This document shows positions 57,612-63,986 of a stretch of DNA of 63,986 nucleotides, in pieces. Source of the stretch: Gemmatimonadota bacterium. Lineage in GTDB: Bacteria; Gemmatimonadota; Gemmatimonadetes; Gemmatimonadales; GWC2-71-9. The notes below the pieces were generated by a model. The model was not told the DNA's origin. It ran no database searches and worked only from the letters and a program-made list of their open reading frames with translations. The translations under genes and the position numbers were made by a program. The stretch covers positions 1 to 63,986 of the forward strand of contig QHTT01000076.1 in assembly GCA_003220935.1 (NCBI GenBank), given 5' to 3'. Every line of letters begins with the position of its first letter. Within the stretch, counting starts at the first letter, position 1.

Positions 57612-60092
57612 CTAGCGCGGGGCCGGGGCGGGAGCAAGCGCGCGCCGGCCCTGATCGAGCAGCTGCCTGAGCTGTCGGTAGTAGCGTCCGAAGGCCTCGA
57701 GATCCCCGGCGGCGAGGGCGGCGTCGGCTTGTGCCGCGAGGCGGCGCGCCTCCTCCCAGCGCCCGGCGAGCGAGGTGTCCGCCGCGAACCGGTCGCCGCG
57801 TGCGGCGGCCAAGAGGTCGCGCAAGGCGGCCCACGGCGTCGCGCCCTGGCCGCGCCGGTCGCTCCACGTGAGGAATACAGTGTCGATGCCGGCCGGCGGG
57901 CCGCCGGGCGTGGGTTCGTTGAACAGCGCCTGCTCCGAGAACAGGCCCCCGCCCACGTTCCACAGCCGCAGCACACCGGGCGCCGTGGGCGGCTGGGGTG
58001 ACCCCACGAGCAGACTCGGCAGGCGCACCGCCGGGCTCAGGCGCCAGGCGAACAGTTCCGGCCCGCGCGGTCCGATCGTCGCGGCCACGAGCGCCGCGAA
58101 CTCGCGCTGCGTCCCGGTCTCGAAGCCCTGAGCGGTCCAGGCGCGCGGGTCGCGACCGCCGTCGGTCCCGGGTGCGACGAGCTCGAACGGCTCCCGCGGG
58201 CGGGGCAGCCACGCGGCCGAGTCGGGTCGCGGCGGCGCCACCAGAGCCGCTGCGATGCGGAAGGTCTGGCGCGGATACGGCAGTTGCGAGCGCAGCGCCG
58301 CCGGCAGGCTGTCGGTCGGCCGAACCAGCGGATCGAGAATGCGGGCCCACGCAGCGGCGAGCGAGTCGGCGCCGGGCGCCAGATAGAGCAGCGTCGCGCC
58401 GCTCGCCGCGCTGACGGTGCCGAGCAGCCCCGCGCGCACGTAGCGCACGGGCCGCCCTTGCCACTCCACGCGCCGCACCAGCGGGAACGCCTCCGACTCG
58501 AGGTAGCCGTAGGTGACCCACCAGAGCGTGCCCTCCGCCAGCAGGGGCACCGGGGCGTCGAACGCGGCGAAGGGCGCGAGCCGCTGGAGCCGCTCCACGA
58601 CGTCGCGACGCCACAGGAGCAGCAACCCATCGGTCTCACTGCGGGTCAGCTCCGGGCTCTGCAACGCCCAGGCAAGCGCGGTGCGCCGCCACGAGCCGGC
58701 GAGCGGGATGCCCGACGTTTGGAGCGACGGCCAGCTGTCGGGAGCCGCCACGGCGAACTCGCGAAAGCCCGGCCCGAACCAGGTGGTCGAGTCGTGCGTC
58801 GCGACGGGGGCGAACCGCAGGCCGCTGTCTGCCTCTACGGCGACGAGCGGCGGGCCGGCGCGGGCCCAGGCGCCGCGGTGAATTTCGGGCCACCCGGGCG
58901 CGGGCTGGGTGCGCGCGAGCGCGTCGAGGTCCGGCATCGCAGCCACCAGCCAGCTGGCGCGGCCGCCGCCGGGTCCGTGCGCGGACACCGCAATCCCCGC
59001 GACCTCGCTGCGCGGGCCCAGCAGCTCCGACGCCCGACGGGCAGTCGCCGCGCCGACACGCCCGGGGTCCCACAGCGGCAACGCCGTGACCGCCGCCTCC
59101 GCGGTCGGCCACGCCGGCGGCGCCCGGTCCACGAGAGAGTCGGCGCCGAAGGCCAGTCGCTCCAGTCGCGTCTGCTCCACGGCGAGCGCCGCCGTCTGCG
59201 GGCCGGCGCCACGCCACACGCCGGGGACCACCACGTAGACGATGCCCACCGCGCCGAGCAGGACGCTCCAGCTCGCGAAGAGCAGCGCGGGCCCGTCGCG
59301 CAGCGCCCACACGAGACTCGCGAGCGTCGCCACGAGGGCGAATGCCGTCACCAAGGGGGCGGCCGGGAGGCGCACCTCGAGCGCGGCGCGGTCGAGCGCG
59401 CCGTGCAACCCCGCCACGGTTTCCGCCGGATCGAGTACCGCGCCCCACGCCAGCGCCAGCGCCGTGGCGGCGAGCAGCAAGCCGAGGTGGCCCCGCGCGT
59501 GTGCGCTCGCCTGAGGGAGCCAGCGACGGAACCGCAGCGAGCCCATGCCGAGATACAGCAGGGCGACCAGGAGCGTGCCCGTCACACCCGCCAGGAGCAG
59601 CAGTCCGTGCATGCGCTCGAGCCAGGGGAGCCGACCGACATAAAAGCCCAAGTCCCGATGGAGCAGCGGGTCGACGACGCCGAAGCGCGGGGGACGCGCC
59701 GCGAGGCGCGCCGCCATCCACCAGTCGCCCGTGCCGAGGGCCAGCAGGAAGCCGAAGGCGAGACCGCTCGCGAGCGTACCACCGAGCAGCACGCGCTGGG
59801 GCACCGCTTCCACGATCTCGAGATCACCCAGCCGCCGCGGCAGCTGGACGGAGCCGATGGCGCGGTAGACGAAGAACACGTTGCCGGTGCCCCAGGCGAC
59901 GGCGAGCAGCAGGATCAGCCCGCTCACCAGCCGGGCGACGTCATGCCCCACCACGTACACCTGACCGCCCGGGACGCTCGCTGCCCACGCCCGCTCGGCG
60001 GTCTCGAGGGCCAGCCAGCGACCCCCCACCAGCACGACGACCAGCGCGGCGGCGCCGGCGACCAGCCACGACCGCCGGGCCGGGCGCGTCAC
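57612..60092 (-). CDS. UPF0182-family large membrane protein
   Basis: 826 residues from GTG 60092 (VTRPARRSWLVAGAAALVVV). Seven or so hydrophobic helices occupy residues 10-310, followed by a long extracytoplasmic domain with the family blocks DPLLHRDLGFYVGRLPWLER, LVRRVEWQGRPVRYVRAGL and SLPAALRSQLPYPRQTFRIA. Function unknown. The C-terminal 60 or so residues are helical (EARRLAAQADAALAAGDLEA). Overlaps the phosphomannomutase stop by 4 bases. Confidence 0.9.
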   Translation of the reverse strand: MTRPARRSWLVAGAAALVVVLVGGRWLALETAERAWAASVPGGQVYVVGHDVARLVSGLILLLAVAWGTGNVFFVYRAIGSVQLPRRLGDLEIVEAVPQRVLLGGTLASGLAFGFLLALGTGDWWMAARLAARPPRFGVVDPLLHRDLGFYVGRLPWLERMHGLLLLAGVTGTLLVALLYLGMGSLRFRRWLPQASAHARGHLGLLLAATALALAWGAVLDPAETVAGLHGALDRAALEVRLPAAPLVTAFALVATLASLVWALRDGPALLFASWSVLLGAVGIVYVVVPGVWRGAGPQTAALAVEQTRLERLAFGADSLVDRAPPAWPTAEAAVTALPLWDPGRVGAATARRASELLGPRSEVAGIAVSAHGPGGGRASWLVAAMPDLDALARTQPAPGWPEIHRGAWARAGPPLVAVEADSGLRFAPVATHDSTTWFGPGFREFAVAAPDSWPSLQTSGIPLAGSWRRTALAWALQSPELTRSETDGLLLLWRRDVVERLQRLAPFAAFDAPVPLLAEGTLWWVTYGYLESEAFPLVRRVEWQGRPVRYVRAGLLGTVSAASGATLLYLAPGADSLAAAWARILDPLVRPTDSLPAALRSQLPYPRQTFRIAAALVAPPRPDSAAWLPRPREPFELVAPGTDGGRDPRAWTAQGFETGTQREFAALVAATIGPRGPELFAWRLSPAVRLPSLLVGSPQPPTAPGVLRLWNVGGGLFSEQALFNEPTPGGPPAGIDTVFLTWSDRRGQGATPWAALRDLLAAARGDRFAADTSLAGRWEEARRLAAQADAALAAGDLEAFGRYYRQLRQLLDQGRRALAPAPAPR

Positions 60093-61465
60093 GGTCGGAC
60101 GCCCTGCGCGGCGAGCCAATCCTCCACTTCGGCCCGGTACGCGGCGAGCGCGGACTCGCTGCCCGCCTCGAACCGCAGCACCAGGACCGGTTGAGTGTTC
60201 GACGCGCGCACCAGCCCCCAGCCGTCGGGGAACGTGATGCGGACGCCGTCCAGCGTGGACACGGGGTAGCGAGCGGCGAAGTGCTGCGCGGCGCGCTCGA
60301 CGATGGCGAACTTGTGCTCGTCGGCACAGTCGACCCGTACTTCCGGAGTGGACACGGTGGCCGGGAGATCGGCGAGCAGGCGCGAGAGCGGGCCGCCGAG
60401 CTCCGCCACGTACTGCAGCAGGCGTGCGGCGGCGAACAAGGCGTCGTCGAACCCGTACCAATCACCGCCGAAGAACATGTGGCCGCTCATCTCGCCGGCG
60501 AGCGGGGCCCCGAGTTCCTTCATCTTTTGCTTGATCAGCGAGTGACCGGTCTTCCACATCGTCGGTCGCAACCCGGACCGCGTGAGCTCCTGCGCGAGCA
60601 CCTGCGAGCACTTCACGTCGAAGATCACCGGGTGTCCGGGGCCCATCCGGCGCGCCAGGTCGCGGCCCAGCAGCACCAGCAGCTGATCGCCGAACAGGAC
60701 GCGCCCCTGCTCGTCCACCGCGCCGATCCGGTCGCCATCCCCGTCGAACGCGATGCCGAGCTCCGCGTGCTCGCGACGCACCGCGGCCTGCAGGTCGCGC
60801 AGGTTCTCGACCACGGTGGGATCGGGATGGTGATTCGGGAACGTCCCGTCCGACTCGCAGAACAGCGGTACGACGTCCGCGCCGACCTGCCGCAGCGTGT
60901 CGACCGCGACGACGCTGGAGACGCCGTTCCCGCAATCGACGACGACCTTGACGCGCCGGGCGAGCGGGCTGTTGCGCTGCGCGATCGCATCGCGGTAGCG
61001 CGGCAGCACGGCGTCGTCGCGCTGGCGGGTGCCCCCCGGACGGCCGGCGGCGTCGCCATCTTCGATCAGCCGGCGCAGGCGCTGGATCTCCGGACCGGCC
61101 ACCGCCTCGCCCGACAGTACGACCTTGAACCCGTTGAACTGCGGCGGATTGTGCGAGCCCGTGACCTGCACGCCGCCGTCGACCTCGAGCACGTGAGTGG
61201 CGAAGTACAGCGCCGGAGTGGGCAGGATGCCGACGTCGATCGCGTGCCCGCCGGCGGCGGCGATTCCGGCTTGCAGCCCCTCGGCGAGCCCGCCGCCCGA
61301 GGGCCGATTGTCACGGCCCACGGCGATCCGCGGCGCCCGCCGCAACCGCTCCCAGCCGAGGGTAGCGACCCCCTGTCCGATCGCCTGCGCCCCGTCGGCC
61401 GTGAGCTGGTCGCCCACGATGCCGCGGATGTCGTACTCGCGAAAAATGGTGGCGGGGAGCGGCAT
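60089..61465 (-). CDS. Phosphomannomutase/phosphoglucomutase
   Basis: 458 residues of the alpha-D-phosphohexomutase family from ATG 61465 (MPLPATIFREYDIRGIVGDQ). The phosphoserine is in VQVTGSHNPPQFNGFKVVLS, the metal loop is FDGDGDRIGAVDEQG, and the sugar loop is GEMSGHMFFGGDWYGFDDAL. Similar to AlgC/ManB; it provides mannose-1-P or glucose-1-P for the glycan genes elsewhere in the window. Confidence 0.95.
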   Translation of the reverse strand: MPLPATIFREYDIRGIVGDQLTADGAQAIGQGVATLGWERLRRAPRIAVGRDNRPSGGGLAEGLQAGIAAAGGHAIDVGILPTPALYFATHVLEVDGGVQVTGSHNPPQFNGFKVVLSGEAVAGPEIQRLRRLIEDGDAAGRPGGTRQRDDAVLPRYRDAIAQRNSPLARRVKVVVDCGNGVSSVVAVDTLRQVGADVVPLFCESDGTFPNHHPDPTVVENLRDLQAAVRREHAELGIAFDGDGDRIGAVDEQGRVLFGDQLLVLLGRDLARRMGPGHPVIFDVKCSQVLAQELTRSGLRPTMWKTGHSLIKQKMKELGAPLAGEMSGHMFFGGDWYGFDDALFAAARLLQYVAELGGPLSRLLADLPATVSTPEVRVDCADEHKFAIVERAAQHFAARYPVSTLDGVRITFPDGWGLVRASNTQPVLVLRFEAGSESALAAYRAEVEDWLAAQGVRP

Positions 61466-61479
61466 GGGACCTGCCCGCC

Positions 61480-63030
61480 TCAGCGGCCCGTCGGCTCTCG
61501 GAGGGGAGCGGGCGGCACGTCCGACGAGACTGCGGGCGCCGCCCGGACCGAGGCGCCGCTCACCCGGGCGATGTCGAGCAGCCGGTTCGGTCGGACGCCC
61601 AAGAACAGCAGGCCGGCGACGGCCGCCGCCACGACGGCGCTGCCGAGCCGGCCGAGCCGCATGCCGGCATGCGCGTCGGCGGAGGGCTCGGGCTGCATGT
61701 ACATCGCCATGATCACGGGAAGATAGTAGCCTGCCGAGATCACGCTGGCGAGCACCAGGACCGCCGCGAGGAGCACCTGTCCCGACGAAGTGGCCGCGAC
61801 CAGGATGTACCATTTGCCGATGAAGCCCGCGGTGACCGGGAAGCCGAGGAGGGAGAGCATGCACACCGCCAGGGCGAGTGCGAGCCAGGGCCGCCGTTGG
61901 GCGAGCCCCGCGAGATCGTCGATCCGGACGTCACGCTCCCCGTTCGTTCCCTTGGCGGCGAGCAGGGCGAACGCCGCGAGCGTCATCAGCGTGTACGCGA
62001 CCAGATAGAAGAGGAATGCGGCCGCGCCGGCTCCGGTCCCGGTCGCCACAGCGACGAGCAGGTAGCCGGCGTGCGCGATCGACGAGTACGCGAGCATCCG
62101 CTTGAGGGTGCGCTGGGCCAGCGCGATCAGGTTGCCCACCACCATGGTGGCGACGGCCAGCCACCACACGATCGCGTGCCAGGCGGGGACGGCGGCGAAC
62201 GCCTCGCCCAGCACCCGGAACAGCGCCGCGAAGGCGGCCGCCTTCACGGCCGTCGCCATGTACCCGGCGATGGGCGTCGGCGAGCCGTCATAGACGTCGG
62301 GCGCCCACATGTGGAACGGCACCGCGGCGACCTTGAAGCCGAACCCGACGAGCAGCAGTCCGAGCCCGATCAGCAACATCGCGCTGTGCTGCAGGCCGAG
62401 CGTCGCGATCTGCACGCCGATCAGGGTGAGGTTCGTGGTGGCGGTCGCGCCGTACACGAGCGCGATGCCGTACAGCAGGAAGCCGGAGGCGAACGCGCCC
62501 AACAGGAAATATTTGAGCGCCGCCTCCGCTCCCGCGGCGCTGCGCCGGCTGCTGCCCGCGAGCACGTACAGCGCGATCGACATGAGCTCGAGGCCGAGGA
62601 ACAGCACCATCAGATCCTGGGCGCCGGCCATCAGCATCATCCCCAGGCTGGCGAAGAGCAGCAGCGCGAAGTACTCGGGCACCCACAGCTCCTCGCGCTC
62701 GAGGTAGTCGAACGAGACGAGCACCGTGAGCGCGGTCGTGCCGAGGAACAGCCAGTCGGCCACGAACCGGAAGTCGTCCACCGCGATCATGGCCGGGATG
62801 CCCGCCGCCCGGGCGGCTTGCCACCACAGGAACCAGGCGGCGAAGCCGGCGGCGCCGAGCCCGGCTAGCGTCAGCCAGCCGGCGAGGCGCAGATCCTCGG
62901 GAGTGCGGTGCCGCCAGGCGACCACGAGGAGCACCAGCAGCGCGGCGAGCGTAAGCACGAGCTCCGGCGCGAGCGCGACGAGGAGGTCGCCGGTGCGGGA
63001 CAGGTCGAGCGCCTGAAAGTCGAGGTTCAT
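61480..63030 (-). CDS. nuoN: NADH-quinone oxidoreductase subunit N
   Basis: Proton-pumping membrane subunit of complex I. 516 residues from ATG 63030 with about 14 helices. LFLGLELMSIALYVLAGS, KVAAVPFHMWAPDVYDGSP, KRMLAYSSIAHAGYLLVAVA and LLGFPVTAGFIGKWYI are conserved, including helix-5 glutamate and pump lysines. The C-terminal 40 residues are proline/alanine-rich. Overlaps nuoM by 4 bases. Confidence 0.97.
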   Translation of the reverse strand: MNLDFQALDLSRTGDLLVALAPELVLTLAALLVLLVVAWRHRTPEDLRLAGWLTLAGLGAAGFAAWFLWWQAARAAGIPAMIAVDDFRFVADWLFLGTTALTVLVSFDYLEREELWVPEYFALLLFASLGMMLMAGAQDLMVLFLGLELMSIALYVLAGSSRRSAAGAEAALKYFLLGAFASGFLLYGIALVYGATATTNLTLIGVQIATLGLQHSAMLLIGLGLLLVGFGFKVAAVPFHMWAPDVYDGSPTPIAGYMATAVKAAAFAALFRVLGEAFAAVPAWHAIVWWLAVATMVVGNLIALAQRTLKRMLAYSSIAHAGYLLVAVATGTGAGAAAFLFYLVAYTLMTLAAFALLAAKGTNGERDVRIDDLAGLAQRRPWLALALAVCMLSLLGFPVTAGFIGKWYILVAATSSGQVLLAAVLVLASVISAGYYLPVIMAMYMQPEPSADAHAGMRLGRLGSAVVAAAVAGLLFLGVRPNRLLDIARVSGASVRAAPAVSSDVPPAPLREPTGR

Positions 63031-63986
63031 CGCGCCGCCGCCGCGGGGCCGGGCGCGGGCCGGACCGACTCGATGAAGCGCTGCGCGCTCGGCTCCATGC
63101 GACGCAGCAGCGGCGCCGGATACACGCCGATCCACACGATGCAGGCGACGAGCGGGAGCAGCACCGCGAGCTCGCGCGCCGACAGATCCGTCAGCCCCGC
63201 GTTCTCCGGCTTGTCGAGCGGGTTGTAGATCACGCGCTGCAGCGCGGGGAGCAGGTACATGGCCGCCACGATCACGCCCACCGCGGCGATGCCGGCGGCC
63301 GCGGGATACGTCCGGAACGCGCCGAGCAGCACGAGGAACTCGCCCACGAAGCCGTTCGTGGCCGGAAGGCCGATCGACGAGAGCGACACGATGGTCAGCA
63401 CGGCGGCGAAGAGCGGCACGACCTTGGCGATCCCGCCGAACGCCTCGATCAGCCGGGTGTGTCGCCGCTCGTACAGCATGCCGACGAGAAAGAACAGCGC
63501 GCCCGTCGAAATGCCGTGATTGATCATGACCATGAGCGCTCCCTGGACGCTCTGCAGTGTCAGGGCCCAGATCCCGAGCATCACGAATCCCAGGTGCGCC
63601 ACCGACGAATAGGCGATCAGCTTCTTGAAGTCGGGCTGCACCATGGCGACGAGCCCGCCGTAGATGATCCCGACCAACGACAACGTGACGATCGCCGTCT
63701 GCACCGCCGGGTGGAGCGCCACCCGGGGGAACAGCGGCAGCGCGAATCGCAAAAAGCCGTACGTCCCCATCTTGAGCAGCACCGCGGCGAGGATCACCGA
63801 GCCCGCGGTCGGCGCCTCCACGTGGGCGTCGGGGAGCCAGGTGTGGAACGGGAAGATCGGGACCTTGATTGCGAACGCGAGGAAGAAGGCGCCGAACAGC
63901 CAGAACGCCACCGTTCCCAGCTCACCGACGTTGCCCATCAGGTGGAAGTAGGAGAACGAGTAGACGCCGGTGCGCTCCGCGACGAG
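63027..63986 (-). CDS. nuoM: NADH-quinone oxidoreductase subunit M (N-terminus beyond the window)
   Basis: Continues past the right edge, where the frame reads LVAERTGVYSFSYFHLMGNV. The visible 319 residues carry FAIKVPIFPFHTWLPDAHVE, LKMGTYGFLRFALPLFP, KKLIAYSSVAHLGFVMLGIW and SIGLPATNGFVGEFLVLLGA, the C-terminal two thirds of NuoM. NuoM pumps protons alongside NuoN. Confidence 0.97.
   Translation of the reverse strand, partial: LVAERTGVYSFSYFHLMGNVGELGTVAFWLFGAFFLAFAIKVPIFPFHTWLPDAHVEAPTAGSVILAAVLLKMGTYGFLRFALPLFPRVALHPAVQTAIVTLSLVGIIYGGLVAMVQPDFKKLIAYSSVAHLGFVMLGIWALTLQSVQGALMVMINHGISTGALFFLVGMLYERRHTRLIEAFGGIAKVVPLFAAVLTIVSLSSIGLPATNGFVGEFLVLLGAFRTYPAAAGIAAVGVIVAAMYLLPALQRVIYNPLDKPENAGLTDLSARELAVLLPLVACIVWIGVYPAPLLRRMEPSAQRFIESVRPAPGPAAAAR

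Noticed and set aside
59342..61726. 794-codon plus-strand frame across UPF0182, phosphomannomutase and nuoN
   Set aside because: It spans three real minus-strand genes and is compositionally a GC shadow.

Overview
The window is a compact, GC-rich bacterial chromosome segment with nearly gap-free operons and many 4-base ATGA/GTGA start-stop overlaps. It encodes a diderm envelope (a complete KDO pathway kdsA/B/C/D plus lptA/B/C), menaquinone made by the futalosine route (mqnA/C/E), sigma-54, and secreted proteins with Big2-like and beta-propeller folds. This combination fits Gemmatimonadota or a neighbouring phylum. That is an inference from gene content and order; no marker phylogeny was run.

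Layout. (1) 1-2.7 kb is a lower-GC accessory patch. It holds the 3' end of a group II intron, a MazF/DUF3018 toxin-antitoxin pair, a small orphan gene behind an operator-like promoter, and a two-gene operon led by an HEPN-like protein with an R-x4-H motif. It ends before tRNA-Gly(CCC). (2) 2.86-13.95 kb, plus strand, is housekeeping: a TPR protein, a DUF512 radical-SAM-like protein, der, plsY, gpsA, a MerR regulator, a glycosyltransferase, surE (disrupted), pcm, a DedA protein, acylphosphatase, apt, tRNA-Arg(CCT) and a membrane-anchored TPR protein. (3) 14.0-34.66 kb, minus strand, is a long envelope cluster read from 34.66 kb down: ICMT-like, xerC/D, pabA/trpG, kdsB, pyrG, kdsA, kdsC, kdsD, lptC (disrupted), lptA, lptB (in-frame TAG), rpoN, then glycan and lipid-carrier genes and dapF. 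(4) 34.8-42.56 kb is a pentose module: xylA-xylB divergent from a GntP permease, a YjhG/YagF-type dehydratase and an SMP-30 lactonase, with a small aspartyl protease between two copies of one palindrome. (5) 42.55-63.99 kb, minus strand, is a long housekeeping run: nuoM-nuoN, phosphomannomutase, UPF0182, arcC, sucC-sucD, EIIA-CBS, ndk, DUF177-rpmF-plsX-fabH-fabD-fabG-acpP-fabF, mqnE-mqnA-mqnC, purE, ispF and a DedA protein.

How the genes connect. kdsD/A/C/B make and activate KDO using CTP from PyrG, and LptA/B/C export the finished LPS. plsX, rpmF, DUF177 and the fab genes supply acyl chains, and plsY and gpsA supply the phospholipid backbone steps. The mqn genes feed quinone to the NADH dehydrogenase whose M and N subunits lie at the right edge. 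The pentose block supports both xylose isomerisation and an oxidative xylonate route.

The most unusual features are the intron tail beside the toxin-antitoxin and HEPN-like operons; several dispersed palindromic or tandem repeat families that sit against start codons and enter coding sequence; three disrupted normally conserved genes (surE, lptC, lptB); a 35-residue heptapeptide repeat between the two GTPase domains of Der; and an unassigned domain of roughly 165 residues fused to LptB.
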